Assembly: GCF_023277925.1 (NCBI RefSeq) | Contig: NZ_CP063832.1 | Location: forward strand, 992,001-1,056,000 | Source: Pseudomonas entomophila | GTDB taxonomy: Bacteria > Pseudomonadota > Gammaproteobacteria > Pseudomonadales > Pseudomonadaceae | Direction of reading: 5' to 3' | Length of the DNA stretch: 64,000 nt | Part shown: positions 41,001-50,072 of the stretch, in pieces | Layout of the letters: the number at the start of each line of letters is the position of its first letter | How positions within the stretch are numbered: position 1 is the first letter of the stretch | Notes under the pieces: generated by a model | Told to the model about the DNA's origin: nothing | What the model saw: only the letters and a program-made list of their open reading frames with translations | Databases searched by the model: none | Translations under genes and position numbers: made by a program

Positions 41001-41256
41001 CGGTGGATTGCGAGGACATGTACAGCATGTTCTCGACACCGGTGATGGCCTGCTCCAGCGGCGCGGCGACGGTTTCGCCGATCACCTTGGGGTTGGCGCC
41101 GGGGAAGTTGGCGCGCACCACCACGGTGGGCGGCACCACTTCGGGGTATTCGCTGATCGGCAGCTGGAACAGCGAGATCGAACCCGCGATCAGCAGCACC
41201 AGCGACAGCACCGCGGCGAAGATCGGCCGGGTAATGAAGAATTTCGAGAAGTTCAT
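38077..41256 (-). CDS. mexF: RND efflux transporter MexF-type
   Basis: A 1059-residue inner-membrane RND pump with 12 helices and two large periplasmic loops. It starts MNFSKFFITRPIFAAVLSLV. Helix 4 carries the proton-relay Asp pair (GIVVDDAIVVVENVERNIG), and helix 10 the conserved Lys in GLACKNAILIVEFAKDEQAK. The sequence is closest in wording to MexF. It probably exports chloramphenicol-, quinolone- or trimethoprim-like compounds. It ends within the oprN start, so the three genes are an operon. Confidence 0.93.
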   Translation of the reverse strand: MNFSKFFITRPIFAAVLSLVLLIAGSISLFQLPISEYPEVVPPTVVVRANFPGANPKVIGETVAAPLEQAITGVENMLYMSSQSTADGKLTLTITFALGTDLDNAQVQVQNRVTRTQPKLPEEVTRIGITVDKASPDLTMVVHLTSPDNRYDMLYLSNYAILNIKDELARLGGVGDVQLFGMGDYSLRVWLDPNKTASRNLTASDVVAAIREQNRQVAAGQLGAPPAPGSTSFQLSINTQGRLVNEEEFENIIIRAGANGEITRLKDIARVELGSSQYALRSLLNNQPAVAIPIFQRPGSNAIEISDEVRAKMAELKKEFPEGMDYSIVYDPTVFVRGSIEAVVHTLFEALILVVLVVILFLQTWRASIIPLMAVPVSLIGTFAVMHLFGFSLNALSLFGLVLAIGIVVDDAIVVVENVERNIGLGLKPLEATQKAMSEVTGPIIATALVLCAVFVPAAFISGLTGQFYKQFALTIAISTVISAFNSLTLSPALAAVLLKDHHAPKDRFSRFLEKLLGSWLFAPFNRFFDRASHGYVGGVRRVIRSSGIALFVYAGLMGLTYLGFSSTPTGFVPAQDKQYLVAFAQLPDAASLDRTEAVIKKMSEIALKQPGVADSVAFPGLSINGFTNSPNSGIVFTPLKPFDERKDPSQSAQAIAAALNAQFADIQDAYIAIFPPPPVQGLGTIGGFRLQIEDRGNLGYEALYKETQNIIAKSRSVPELAGLFTSYQVNVPQVDAAIDREKAKTHGVAINDIFDTLQVYLGSLYTNDFNRFGRTYQVNVQAEQQFRLDAEQIGQLKVRNNLGEMIPLATFLKVSDTSGPDRVMHYNGFITAEINGAAAPGYSSGQAEAAIEKLLKEELPNGMTFEWTDLTYQQILSGNTALFVFPLCVLLAFLVLAAQYESWSLPLAVILIVPMTLLSAITGVIVSGGDNNIFTQIGLIVLVGLACKNAILIVEFAKDEQAKGLDPLAAVLEACRLRLRPILMTSIAFIMGVVPLVFSSGAGSEMRHAMGVAVFSGMIGVTVFGLFLTPVFFFLIRRFVERRQARKAERSVALENHA

Positions 41257-41268
41257 CGGTGTTGTCCC

Positions 41269-42510
41269 TTAACCGCGTGGCGCTTGGGCGCTGGCGACTT
41301 TGACATTGGCACCCGCTACCTTCGGCGCCGGGTTGCTGGCTTCGAGGGCCTGGCGCTGCTGGGCGAGGGCGGCGAGGGTCTGTTCGCTGGCCATCTGGGT
41401 TTCTTGCGGGGTGACTGGCGAGCCTGGGCGCACGCGCTGCAGGCCCTTGACCACGATGCGGTCATCTTTGTCCAGGCCGCTGCGCACGATGCGCAGGCCT
41501 TCGAGCTTGGGCCCCAGTTCCACGGCGCGGTAGGTGGCCTTGTTGTCCTTGTCCATCACCAGCACGAACTTCTTACCAAGGTCAGTGCCGACCGCCTCGT
41601 CGTTGATCAGCACGGCGTCGTACTGGGCGCTGCCGACCAGCTTCAGGCGCGCGTACAGGCCTGGGGTGAACTGGCCGTCGCGGTTGTCGAACACGGCGCG
41701 GCCACGGATGGTGCCGGTGCGCGGGTTGACCTGGTTGTCGACGAAGTTCATCTGGCCCAGGTGCGGGTTGCCGGTTTCGTTGGTCAGGCCCAGGTACACC
41801 GGGGTGCTCTGGCCGCGCTGGCCGTCGCGGGCGAGCTGGCTGTACTTGAGGTACACGCGCTCGTCGGCGTCGAAGTAGGCGTACACCTTGTCGGTGGAGA
41901 CCACGCTGGTCAGCGGTGTGACATCGGCGCTGACGATGTTGCCGGCGGTGAACTGGGCGCGGCTGACGCGGCCGCTGATGGGTGCGGTGACGCGGGTGAA
42001 GCTCAGGTTCAGGCGGGCCAGGTCGAGCTGTGCCTGGATTGCATCGACCCCGGCGCGGGCCTCGGCGGCGGCGCTGGTGCGCGACTCGGCCAGTTCCGCG
42101 GAGATGGCGTTGCTGTCGCGCAGGCGCTCGCCACGGCGGGCTTCGTTGGCGCTGCGGATGGCGGTGGCCTTGGCTTGTTGCAACTGGGCTTCGAGGCGGC
42201 GGACTTCAGCCTGGAACGGGCGCGGGTCGATCTGGAACAGCAGGTCGCCTTTCTTGACCTGGGCGCCTTCGGTGAAGGCCACCAGGTCGATCTGGCCGGA
42301 GACCCGCGGGCGCACCTCGACGGTTTCCGGCGCCTCGAGGCGGCCGGTGAACTCGTCCCACTCGTTGATCGGTTGCTCGATCACCTTGGCTACGCTGACC
42401 TTGGGCGCGGCGGGAGCCTGCACGGCGTCGGGGGTGCGACCGCAAGCGCTGAGCACCACCACTGCCAGGGCAGCGAGCGGGAAGCGCAAGGGTTTGAGTG
42501 AGTGATCCAT
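41269..42510 (-). CDS. mexE: Membrane fusion protein MexE-type
   Basis: A 413-residue periplasmic adaptor lipoprotein (lipobox in ALAVVVLSACGRTP, Cys26). It has the biotinyl-lipoyl-like halves (VRPRVSGQIDLVAFTEGAQV and NLSFTRVTAPISGRVSRAQF), an alpha-hairpin, and a beta-barrel. The start at 42510 (MDHSLKPLRFPLAALAVVVL) has GGAGAACTCC just upstream. First gene of the mexEF-oprN operon. A candidate LysR-type palindrome lies about 85 bp upstream. Confidence 0.92.
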   Translation of the reverse strand: MDHSLKPLRFPLAALAVVVLSACGRTPDAVQAPAAPKVSVAKVIEQPINEWDEFTGRLEAPETVEVRPRVSGQIDLVAFTEGAQVKKGDLLFQIDPRPFQAEVRRLEAQLQQAKATAIRSANEARRGERLRDSNAISAELAESRTSAAAEARAGVDAIQAQLDLARLNLSFTRVTAPISGRVSRAQFTAGNIVSADVTPLTSVVSTDKVYAYFDADERVYLKYSQLARDGQRGQSTPVYLGLTNETGNPHLGQMNFVDNQVNPRTGTIRGRAVFDNRDGQFTPGLYARLKLVGSAQYDAVLINDEAVGTDLGKKFVLVMDKDNKATYRAVELGPKLEGLRIVRSGLDKDDRIVVKGLQRVRPGSPVTPQETQMASEQTLAALAQQRQALEASNPAPKVAGANVKVASAQAPRG

Positions 42511-42594
42511 GGAGAACTCCGCCAATGTATTAGTAGTGGGCGGAGTCTGAGTGTGTTGCGTTTGAGGAACGAATCGAACGGAGCGAAGGTTATT

Positions 42595-42609
42595 ATCACG
42601 CGCAATGAT
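42595..42609. promoter_or_regulatory. Possible MexT (LysR-type) binding palindrome
   Basis: ATCACGCGCAATGAT is an ATCA-N7-TGAT palindrome about 85-100 bp upstream of mexE. The known MexT box starts with ATCA and is a LysR-type T-N11-A site. The match to the full MexT consensus is incomplete, so this is a suggestion only. Confidence 0.4.
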
Positions 42610-42652
42610 ATGAGCGCTGGTGGCATCGATGATGACGTATGATCCGCGCTGT

Positions 42653-42838
42653 CCGCTCCTGGCCGGTGTTCGCCAGCAAGGCTGGCTCCTACGAGATTGC
42701 GGTAAGGCCACGCGATCCCTGTGGGATCGGGGCCGGTAGCGCTGACCGCTCCTGGCCGGTGTTCGCCAGCAAGGCTGGCTCCTACGAGATTGCGGTAAGG
42801 CCACGCGATCCCTGTGGGATCGGGGCCGGTAGCGCAGA
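42653..42838. repeat. Two tandem 93-bp repeats containing REP sequence
   Basis: The unit CCGCTCCTGGCCGGTGTTCG ... GGGGCCGGTAGCGC occurs at 42653-42745 and again at 42746-42838, nearly identical over the whole length. It includes a GTTCGCCAGCAAGGCTGGCT REP half and a GATCCCTGTGGGATC palindrome. It lies between mexE and gspI. Confidence 0.85.
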
Positions 42839-42871
42839 CTGGCCCAGGCATGACTGCCCCGAATCAAAACC

Positions 42872-42917
42872 TGTAGGAGCGGATTCATCCGCGATGCGCC
42901 GCCTGGGCGGCGCTCGA
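42872..42917. repeat. REP palindrome (GTAGGAGCGGAT type)
   Basis: TGTAGGAGCGGATTCATCCG followed by the GCGCCGCCTGGGCGGCGC hairpin. Lies just downstream of gspI on the minus strand and could serve as its transcription stop. Confidence 0.75.
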
Positions 42918-42940
42918 TTTGCGCACCACCACAAAACCGC

Positions 42941-43306
42941 TCAGCCCCCCACCACCATCACCGTCTGCAACCGCGCCAACGCCCCTCCCTCCCGCTCCCG
43001 GTCGAACACCTGCACCGACACCTCCACCCCTTCACCCGCCAAGCGCACCACCCGTTGCTCACAACGCAACCGCAACCGCCCCTGGTCACACTCGACCTGC
43101 CGCAGTCCGGGCTTGGGGTCGCCCTCCAACCGCGTCTCGGCCAACCGCCCCTGGGCCGCCAGCAGCGCCAGCGACTTGTCCCGCAGCAACCCATTCCCCT
43201 GGGTCATCAGCCCGGTCGCGCGCACGGCAGCGGCCATGGCCACCGCGACGATGGTCAAGGCCACCAGCACTTCGATCAGGGTAAAACCCGCCTGGCGGTT
43301 GCGCAC
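42941..43306 (-). CDS. gspI: Type II secretion minor pseudopilin GspI
   Basis: A 121-residue pseudopilin. The leader is MRNRQAG (GTG start at 43306), cleaved before the N-methylated Phe of FTLIEVLVALTIVAVAMAAA, with the Glu5 of processed pilins. The C-terminal part has the GspI pattern RLAETRLEG and CDQGRLRLRCEQRV. GGAG lies 8 bases before the GTG. It is transcribed away from gspGKLMDEF, with a shared 147-bp intergenic region, which is unusual because gspI normally sits inside the operon. Confidence 0.85.
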   Translation of the reverse strand: MRNRQAGFTLIEVLVALTIVAVAMAAAVRATGLMTQGNGLLRDKSLALLAAQGRLAETRLEGDPKPGLRQVECDQGRLRLRCEQRVVRLAGEGVEVSVQVFDREREGGALARLQTVMVVGG

Positions 43307-43453
43307 GGGGTGAGCTCCGGGCAAGGGAAAGCCGCACTGTAGAGCGCTTGGGTGACGCTTTGACGACGCCGACTCCCGAGCTTTTTCAATATCCGTGACA
43401 TACCGGCTTGCCACAATCGGCCCCCGAATCGAACTCACGCAAGGAATGCCGAG

Positions 43454-43900
43454 ATGCAGATCGCCCGTCGCAGCGCCAGAGGCCACCGTTTCCGTCAGCA
43501 GGGTTTCACCCTGATCGAGATCATGGTGGTGGTGGTGATCCTCGGGATCCTCGCGGCGATGGTGGTGCCCAAGGTGCTCGACCGCCCCGACCAGGCCCGC
43601 GCCACGGCGGCGCGCCAGGACATCGCCGGGCTGATGCAGGCGCTCAAGCTCTACCGCCTGGACAACGGCGGCTACCCGAACCAGAACCAGGGCCTGAAGG
43701 TACTGGTGGAAAAGCCGGCCCAGGCCAAGGAAGGTCAATGGCGCGCCTACCTGGACCGCCTGCCCAACGACCCGTGGGGGCGCCCGTACCAGTACCTGAA
43801 CCCCGGCGCCAACGGCGAGATCGATGTGTTTTCCCTGGGCGCCGACGGCCAGGCCGGCGGCGACGGGGTGAACGCCGACCTCGGCTCCTGGCAGTTGTGA
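43454..43900 (+). CDS. gspG: Type II secretion major pseudopilin GspG
   Basis: A 148-residue pseudopilin. After the basic leader (MQIARRSARGHRFRQQG) comes FTLIEIMVVVVILGILAAMV, then the GspG-specific DQARATAARQDIAGLMQALK, YRLDNGGYPNQNQGLKVLV and DPWGRPYQYLNPG. The calcium-site region near the end (GEIDVFSLGADGQAGGDGVN) is present. It is the major subunit of the periplasmic pseudopilus and the first gene of the plus-strand gsp operon. Confidence 0.95.
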   Translation: MQIARRSARGHRFRQQGFTLIEIMVVVVILGILAAMVVPKVLDRPDQARATAARQDIAGLMQALKLYRLDNGGYPNQNQGLKVLVEKPAQAKEGQWRAYLDRLPNDPWGRPYQYLNPGANGEIDVFSLGADGQAGGDGVNADLGSWQL

Positions 43901-43906
43901 CCGGCC

Positions 43907-44857
43907 ATGGCGCGCCAGGACGGCATGGCGGTGATCAGCGCCTTGCTGATCGCCGCGGTGGTGGCGGTGATCGCCGCCGGGATGATCGAGCGCCAGGGCC
44001 TGCTGACCCGGCAGCTGGAGAACCGCCAACTGGCGGTGCAGGGGCAGTGGGCATTGCAAGGGGGGCTGCAGCTGAGCCGTCAGCTGCTGGCCGAGCAACG
44101 CCAGCGCGATCCGCTGGTGCGTGCGGGCCAGCCGTGGACGCGGCCATTGCCGGACATGGCCGCGGGCAATGTGGTATTCGGCGGGCAGTTGGAGGACGAG
44201 CAGGGCAAGTTCAACCTGCGCAACCTGGTAGTCGATGGCCGGGTCGACGCCGAGGCGCTGGCGACCTTCCAGCGGCTGTGTGGGCTGATCGGTGTCGATG
44301 CACGGTTGGCTTCGGCCATCAGCGAGCGGGTGATCGACAGTTATCCCCGGCAACCGGCCACCCCGGTGGCGTCGCAACAGGCTGGTTTCGACAGTGGCCG
44401 CCTGACGTCGCCCGCTAGCGCCAGCACGCCATTGCCGGCCAGGCAGCCGATGGCGGGCAGTCTCGATGCCTTCGCTTCGCTCAAGGGCATGAACACCCAA
44501 TCCATGCAGCGCCTGCGCCGGTTCGTCACGCTGTTGCCGGCGCTCACCTGGGTCAATGGCAACACCGCCAGCGCCGAGGTGCTCGCCGCTCAGGTGCCAG
44601 GATTGTCGTTGCAACAGGCCGCCGCGCTGGTGGCCGAGCGCGATGGTGGGCGCTGGTTCGTCAACCGTGGCGACTTCGTCAACCGCCTGCGCATGCCGCA
44701 ACTGGCGCAGGCCAATGTGCGGGTGGGGATCAACAGCGACTGGTTCCGCCTGCATGGCCAGGCGCGCCAGGGGCAGCGGGTGCTGCGCATGCAGGCGCTG
44801 CTACGCCAGCGCGAAGGGCGGCTGCCGGATGTGGTCTGGACGCGGGTGGGCGCATGA
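43907..44857 (+). CDS. gspK: Type II secretion minor pseudopilin GspK
   Basis: A 316-residue large pseudopilin beginning MARQDGMAVISALLIAAVVA. Glu5 is absent and the segment GMAVISALLIAAVVAVIAAG replaces the usual one, as is normal for GspK. Conserved pieces are LEDEQGKFNLRNLVVDGRVD, the helix-hairpin-helix-like LSLQQAAALVAERDGGRWFV and NVRVGINSDWFRLHGQARQG. It forms the tip of the pseudopilus with GspI and GspJ. It overlaps gspL by 4 bp (ATGA). Confidence 0.9.
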   Translation: MARQDGMAVISALLIAAVVAVIAAGMIERQGLLTRQLENRQLAVQGQWALQGGLQLSRQLLAEQRQRDPLVRAGQPWTRPLPDMAAGNVVFGGQLEDEQGKFNLRNLVVDGRVDAEALATFQRLCGLIGVDARLASAISERVIDSYPRQPATPVASQQAGFDSGRLTSPASASTPLPARQPMAGSLDAFASLKGMNTQSMQRLRRFVTLLPALTWVNGNTASAEVLAAQVPGLSLQQAAALVAERDGGRWFVNRGDFVNRLRMPQLAQANVRVGINSDWFRLHGQARQGQRVLRMQALLRQREGRLPDVVWTRVGA

Positions 44858-45792
44858 ACACGCGCCTGGACGTTCAACTGCCACCGTTGGCCGAACTTGG
44901 GCCCGCGTCGAGCCTCGATTTTCGCCTGAGTGATCGCCAGGGCCACACCTTGGCCACGGGCAACGCCGAGCGTGCGCAGCTGCTGCGCGACGCCAAGGGC
45001 GCTGCCTGGCGCTTGCATCTGCACGAAGACGACAGCCTGGCCTTGGCCGTGGCCTTGCCGCCGCTCACGGGCAAGCGCTTGAGCGCTGCGGTACGTTGCA
45101 CGGTGCAGGGGCTGGTGCTGGGCGATATCGGGCAGGTTCATGTCGCTCATGGGCCGCGCCAGGGTGATGGCCAGGTGGCGGTCGCCTGGCTTGGGCTGGC
45201 TCAGCTGGCCCAGTTGCAGGCATGGCTGCAGGGCGGGCGGGTCCGGCCACAAGGGGTGTTCACGCAACCTGCGCAGGATCGGCCGGTGGTGGACCTGGGC
45301 GGTGGCTTGCAGGGGCCGGCCCACACCTTGGATGTGGGACGGGCCGTGGCGGTGTGGAGTGCGGCGGCGTTGGTCTGGTGCCTCGGTTTGAACCTGCATG
45401 CCATGCAACTGGCCAGCGCAGGCGAGCAACTGCGGGCGCGCATGGTGAGCCAGGTGCGCACGGCGTTCCCGCACTTGCCGGTGGTGCTCAACCCACTGCA
45501 ACAGGCGCGTCAGCAACTGCAGGGCGGGCAGGGTGCCACGGGCGACGGATTAAGTGCATTGCTCGACGGCGCAGGCAAGGCCATGCCGTTTCTTGCTGGC
45601 AATGTCGCAGCGCTGGACTACGCCGACGGTGAACTGCGCATCACGCCCTTGGCCGAGGGGCGCAAGATGCCCGCCGACACGGCCTGGCAGGCGCAACTCG
45701 CCGCCCTGGGTATCGAGGCCAGCGCCGGCGAACAAGGCTGGACACTGCGCGCTGGCGGTGCCGCGAACGAGGCCCTGGCCCATGTCGATTAA
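44854..45792 (+). CDS. gspL: Type II secretion protein GspL
   Basis: A 312-residue inner-membrane protein. The cytoplasmic actin-like part (residues 1-150) binds the GspE ATPase; the membrane helix is in AVAVWSAAALVWCLGLNLHA and the periplasmic ferredoxin-like part ends the protein. It is shorter than many GspL proteins (about 380-400), mainly in the cytoplasmic part. It is encoded between gspK and gspM with overlaps at both ends, so identity is supported by order as well as by structure. Confidence 0.8.
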   Translation: MNTRLDVQLPPLAELGPASSLDFRLSDRQGHTLATGNAERAQLLRDAKGAAWRLHLHEDDSLALAVALPPLTGKRLSAAVRCTVQGLVLGDIGQVHVAHGPRQGDGQVAVAWLGLAQLAQLQAWLQGGRVRPQGVFTQPAQDRPVVDLGGGLQGPAHTLDVGRAVAVWSAAALVWCLGLNLHAMQLASAGEQLRARMVSQVRTAFPHLPVVLNPLQQARQQLQGGQGATGDGLSALLDGAGKAMPFLAGNVAALDYADGELRITPLAEGRKMPADTAWQAQLAALGIEASAGEQGWTLRAGGAANEALAHVD

Positions 45793-46288
45793 GGCGCGCA
45801 TCAGCAGCCTGCATGGGCAGGCTCGGCAGCGTTGGCAGGCCTTGGCCCCGCGCGAGCGGCGCGCAGTGGCGCTGGCCACCGCGGTGCTGGGCAGCTTCTT
45901 CTGTGTGCAGGTGCTGGTATTGCCGGCGCTCGCCCGCATCGAGCACTGGAACAACGAAACCCCCAAGCTGCGCAGCCAGGCCCAGGCCCTGGACGCCCTG
46001 CTCGGGCAACGCCCGGCCGACCTTGCCGGGGCCCTGGCCAAAAGCCTGGACGAGGCCGGCCTGCGCGCGCATTCACAACTCGACGCCGAGGGCGACGGCT
46101 GGCACCTGGCCTGGCGCCAAGCCCCAGCCGAACCGGCCATGGCCTGGTTGCAGCATATTCCCCCGCGCCTGGGGCTCACCGTCGGCCAACTGAGCTTGCG
46201 CCGCGACCCGGGTGCCGACAGCGGCCCGGTGACGTTTTCCGGAACCCTTCGCATGGATCAGGCGCACGGCGCTAAGGACCCTTCATGA
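45782..46288 (+). CDS. gspM: Type II secretion protein GspM
   Basis: A 168-residue bitopic membrane protein. The first 30 residues (MSIKARISSLHGQARQRWQA) are basic and amphipathic, a single helix follows (AVALATAVLGSFFCVQVLVL), and the periplasmic domain reads WLQHIPPRLGLTVGQLSLRR, a GspM signature. It starts 11 bp before the gspL stop and overlaps gspD by 4 bp. Confidence 0.82.
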   Translation: MSIKARISSLHGQARQRWQALAPRERRAVALATAVLGSFFCVQVLVLPALARIEHWNNETPKLRSQAQALDALLGQRPADLAGALAKSLDEAGLRAHSQLDAEGDGWHLAWRQAPAEPAMAWLQHIPPRLGLTVGQLSLRRDPGADSGPVTFSGTLRMDQAHGAKDPS

Positions 46289-48654
46289 CGTGCACTGGAT
46301 CGCCACGCTTTCTTTCTCGGGCACTGCCGTTCACACCCCTGGCCTTGGCCCTGGCGCTCAGCGCCTGCGCCAGCGCGCCGGCACCGCACAAGCCCCTGGC
46401 CAGCAGCGAACTCGGCCAACCCCTGGCCCAGGTCGACGGCTCCACGACCGCCCTGGACCTGCACACCCAGGCCGGCGCCGGGGGGCGCCAGGCCGTGCGC
46501 CAGCTGCCGCCACGGGTCGGCCAGCGTCATAGCCGTGGCGCGCCTGCGCCAATGGCCGGCAACCCGCTGGGCGACCAGCCGGTGCAGCTGAACTTCGTCG
46601 ACGCTGATATCCAGGCGGTGGTGCGTGGTCTGTCGCGGGCCACGGGCCGGCAGTTTTTGGTCGACCCACGGGTCAAGGGCCAGCTGACCCTGGTCTCCGA
46701 GGGCGAGGTGCCGGCCAGCAAGGCCTACGGCATGCTGTTGGCGGCGCTGCGCATGCAGGGTTTCAGCGTGGTCGACGTCAACGGCGTGGCCCAGGTGGTG
46801 CCCCAGGCCGACGCCAAGCTGCTGGGTGGCGCGCTGGTGAGCGGCGACCGCGACGCGGGCAACGGCATGGTCACTCGCACCTTCCGCCTGCAGTACGAAA
46901 ACGCGGTCAACCTGATCCCGGTGCTGCGCCCGATCGTCTCGCCGGACAACCCGATCAACGCCTACCCCGGCAACAACACCCTCGTGGTCACCGACTACGC
47001 CGAGAACCTCGAGCGGGTGGCGCAGATCCTCGATCGCGTCGACATCCCCAGCGCCCTCGACACCGACGTGGTGGCGATCCACAACGGCATTGCCAGCGAC
47101 ATCGCCAGCATGGTCGGCGAGTTGCTCGACAGCCAGGGCGCCGACCCGACGCAGAAGATCAGCGTGCTGGGCGATCCGCGCTCGAACAGCGTGGTGATCC
47201 GCTCGTCCAGCCCCGAGCGCACCCAGCTGGCGCGGGACCTGATCTACAAGCTCGACAACGCGCAGAACAGCACCGGCAATCTGCATGTGGTGTACCTGCG
47301 CAACGCCCAGGCCGACAAGTTGGCCCAGAGCCTGCGCGGGCTGCTTACCGGCGAGAACGACAACGCCACCAGCGACGGCACCCGAGCGCTGCTCAGCGGT
47401 GGCGGCATGCTGACAGGGGGCAATAACAAGAATGGCAGTGCCAGCAACAGTGGCGCGTCGCAGAACAGCAACACCGGCAGCCTGAGCCGGGGCACTGGGC
47501 AAGCGGGCGCGAGCACGCCCAATGGCTACGGCAACGGCACGCAGCAAGACGACCAGGGCATCGCGTTCTCCGCCGGCGGCGCGACCATCCAGGCCGACAA
47601 GACCACCAACACCTTGCTGATCTCCGCGCCAGAGCCGCTGTATCGCAGCCTGCGCGAGGTCATCGACCAGCTCGACCAACGCCGCGCCCAGGTGGTGGTG
47701 GAGAGCCTGATCGTCGAGGTAGGTGAGGACGACGCCAACGAATTCGGTGTCCAGTGGCAGGCCGGCAACCTGGGCAAGAACGGCCTGTTCGGTGGCGCCA
47801 ACCTGGGCGGCAGCGGCCTGGTCAAGGGCCCGAGCAGCATCGATGTGCTGCCGCCCGGGCTGTCGGTGGGGGTGGTCGACGGCACGGTGAAAATCCCCGG
47901 CATCGGCGAGGTGCTCGACCTCAAGGTGCTGGCCCGTGCCCTCAAGAGCAAGGGCGGCAGCAACGTGCTGTCGACGCCCAACCTGCTGACCCTGGACAAC
48001 GAGGCGGCGAGCATCTTCGTCGGCCAGACCATTCCCTTCGTCAGCGGCCAGTACGTCACCGACGGCGGCGGCAACAGCAACAACCCGTTCCAGACCATCC
48101 AGCGTGAAGAGGTGGGCTTGCGCCTGAACGTGCGCCCGCAGATCTCCGAGGGCGGCACGGTCAAGCTCGATGTCTACCAGGAGGTCAGCAGTGTCGACCA
48201 GCGCGCCTCCAGCGCCGCTGGCACGGTGACCAACAAGCGCGCCATCGACACCAGCATCCTGCTTGACGACGGCCAGATCATGGTGCTCGGCGGCCTGCTG
48301 CAGGATGGCTACACCCAGAGCAACGAGGGCATCCCGTGGCTGTCGAGCCTGCCGGGGGTGGGCGCGCTGTTTCGCAGCGAGCGCCGGGCCAGCAACAAGA
48401 CCAACCTGATGGTGTTCCTGCGGCCCTACATCGTGCGCGACGCCAATGCCGGGCGCAGCATCACCCGCAACCGCTACGACTTCATCCGCCGCGCCCAGGG
48501 CAACCTCAAGCCCGAGCACTCGTGGGCGCTGCCGGACATGGACATGCCGTTGCTGCCGCCGGTGGAGCAGGGGGTACCTGACCAGAGGCGCCTCACGCCG
48601 GGCGCGCCCCGTGCGTCGATCCGCGCGGTGCCGGTGGACGAGGTCGCCCGGTGA
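46285..48654 (+). CDS. gspD: Type II secretion secretin GspD (lipoprotein type)
   Basis: A 789-residue outer-membrane secretin. The N-terminus has a lipobox ([11 protein letters not shown], Cys28), so the protein is itself lipidated like the HxcQ liposecretin and may not need a pilotin. After a flexible linker, N0-N3 domains follow from about residue 99 ([60 protein letters not shown]), with a Ser/Asn/Gly-rich loop in N3 (about residues 365-420). The C-terminal secretin domain has [40 protein letters not shown] and [15 protein letters not shown] tail of about 60 residues follows the barrel. Confidence 0.93.
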   Translation: MTCTGSPRFLSRALPFTPLALALALSACASAPAPHKPLASSELGQPLAQVDGSTTALDLHTQAGAGGRQAVRQLPPRVGQRHSRGAPAPMAGNPLGDQPVQLNFVDADIQAVVRGLSRATGRQFLVDPRVKGQLTLVSEGEVPASKAYGMLLAALRMQGFSVVDVNGVAQVVPQADAKLLGGALVSGDRDAGNGMVTRTFRLQYENAVNLIPVLRPIVSPDNPINAYPGNNTLVVTDYAENLERVAQILDRVDIPSALDTDVVAIHNGIASDIASMVGELLDSQGADPTQKISVLGDPRSNSVVIRSSSPERTQLARDLIYKLDNAQNSTGNLHVVYLRNAQADKLAQSLRGLLTGENDNATSDGTRALLSGGGMLTGGNNKNGSASNSGASQNSNTGSLSRGTGQAGASTPNGYGNGTQQDDQGIAFSAGGATIQADKTTNTLLISAPEPLYRSLREVIDQLDQRRAQVVVESLIVEVGEDDANEFGVQWQAGNLGKNGLFGGANLGGSGLVKGPSSIDVLPPGLSVGVVDGTVKIPGIGEVLDLKVLARALKSKGGSNVLSTPNLLTLDNEAASIFVGQTIPFVSGQYVTDGGGNSNNPFQTIQREEVGLRLNVRPQISEGGTVKLDVYQEVSSVDQRASSAAGTVTNKRAIDTSILLDDGQIMVLGGLLQDGYTQSNEGIPWLSSLPGVGALFRSERRASNKTNLMVFLRPYIVRDANAGRSITRNRYDFIRRAQGNLKPEHSWALPDMDMPLLPPVEQGVPDQRRLTPGAPRASIRAVPVDEVAR

Positions 48655-50072
48655 GCCGGTTGCCGTACGCCTGGGCCAAGGCCCAGCGCCTGGTGCTGCA
48701 GGCCAGCGGCGATGAGGGCGCGCGCCTGGCGCGCTGCCCGTCGAGCCCGGCGTGGGCGGTGGCGGAGGTGCGACGGCGTTTTGGCCAGGTACCGGTCGAG
48801 GCGCTCAGCGACGCGCAGATGGACGCGTTGCTGGTCAGTGCCTACGCCGACACCGGCAGCGCCGCGGCGGTGGTGGGGGCGGCGGAGAACGAGGTCGACC
48901 TCGACCGCCTGTTGCAAGATATGCCCGAGGTCACCGACCTGCTCGAAGCCCAGGACGACGCGCCGGTGATCCGCATGATCAACGCCTTGCTCACCCAGGC
49001 CGCGCGTGACCAGGCCAGCGATATCCATATCGAGCCCTTCGAGAGCCACTGCCTGGTGCGCTACCGGGTCGACGGCACCCTGCGTGACGTGGTCTCGCCG
49101 CGCAAGGCGCTGCACGGGGCGCTGGTGTCGCGGATCAAGATCATGGCGCAGCTGGACATCGCCGAGAAACGCCTGCCCCAGGACGGCCGCATCGCCTTGC
49201 GGGTGGCCGGGCGACCCATCGATATCCGTGTGTCCACCGTGCCCACCGGGCATGGCGAGCGGGTGGTGATGCGCCTGCTCGACAAGCAGGCCGGGCGCTT
49301 GCGCCTGGAGGCGCTGGGCATGGACGCGGCGCTGCTGGCGCGGCTCGACCAGCTGATCCGCCAGCCCCATGGCATCGTCCTGGTCACTGGCCCCACCGGC
49401 TCGGGCAAGACCACCAGCCTGTACGCCGCCCTGGCGCGGCTGGACGCCAGCGTCAGCAACATCCTCACCGTCGAGGACCCGGTGGAGTACGACCTGCCGG
49501 GGATCAGCCAGATCCAGGTCAACGCGCGCATTGACATGAGCTTCGCCGTGGCCCTGCGGGCGATCCTGCGCCAGGACCCGGACGTGATCATGATCGGCGA
49601 GATTCGCGACCTGGAGACCGCGCAGATCGCCGTGCAGGCGTCGTTGACCGGGCACCTGGTGCTGGCCACCCTGCACACCAACGACGCGGTGTCGGCGGTC
49701 AACCGCCTGGTCGACATGGGGGTGGAGCCGTTCCTGCTGGCCTCGGCGCTGCTCGGGGTGCTGGCCCAGCGCCTGGTGCGCCGGTTGTGCCCGCATTGCC
49801 GCGAGCCCGACCCGGCGATACCGGGGCAGTACCGCGCGGTCGGCTGCGCCCAGTGCAACCACTGCGGCTACAGTGGGCGCACCGGCATCCATGAGCTGTT
49901 CTGCGTCGACGACGCGGTGCGCAGCCTGGTGCACCAGGGCGCCGACGAACAGGCCCTGCGCGCCGCCGCCCGGCGTAATGGCATGCTCAGCCTGCGCGAA
50001 GATGGCCAGCGCTGGGTCGACGATGGCAGCACCTGCCTCGAAGAAATCCTGCGTGTCACCCGGGACGCCTGA
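48651..50072 (+). CDS. gspE: Type II secretion ATPase GspE
   Basis: A 473-residue cytoplasmic ATPase that powers pseudopilus assembly. It has Walker A ([15 protein letters not shown]), the Asp box (LTVEDPVEY), Walker B ([20 protein letters not shown]) and the His box ([18 protein letters not shown]). The tetracysteine zinc finger, CPHC and CNHC in a 30-residue loop, is present. A GTG start at 48651 overlaps the gspD stop; the ribosome site is within gspD. The N1E domain is short compared with 500-residue relatives. Confidence 0.95.
   Translation: MSRLPYAWAKAQRLVLQASGDEGARLARCPSSPAWAVAEVRRRFGQVPVEALSDAQMDALLVSAYADTGSAAAVVGAAENEVDLDRLLQDMPEVTDLLEAQDDAPVIRMINALLTQAARDQASDIHIEPFESHCLVRYRVDGTLRDVVSPRKALHGALVSRIKIMAQLDIAEKRLPQDGRIALRVAGRPIDIRVSTVPTGHGERVVMRLLDKQAGRLRLEALGMDAALLARLDQLIRQPHGIVLVTGPTGSGKTTSLYAALARLDASVSNILTVEDPVEYDLPGISQIQVNARIDMSFAVALRAILRQDPDVIMIGEIRDLETAQIAVQASLTGHLVLATLHTNDAVSAVNRLVDMGVEPFLLASALLGVLAQRLVRRLCPHCREPDPAIPGQYRAVGCAQCNHCGYSGRTGIHELFCVDDAVRSLVHQGADEQALRAAARRNGMLSLREDGQRWVDDGSTCLEEILRVTRDA

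Noticed and set aside
46258..48519. A very long minus-strand open frame (753 codons) opposite gspD, and similar ones opposite mexF (40222-42501) and sotB (27842-29533).
   Set aside because: They are antisense shadows of GC-rich genes with strong third-position bias; their translations are low-complexity Gln/His/Gly/Ala/Arg-rich and match no family.
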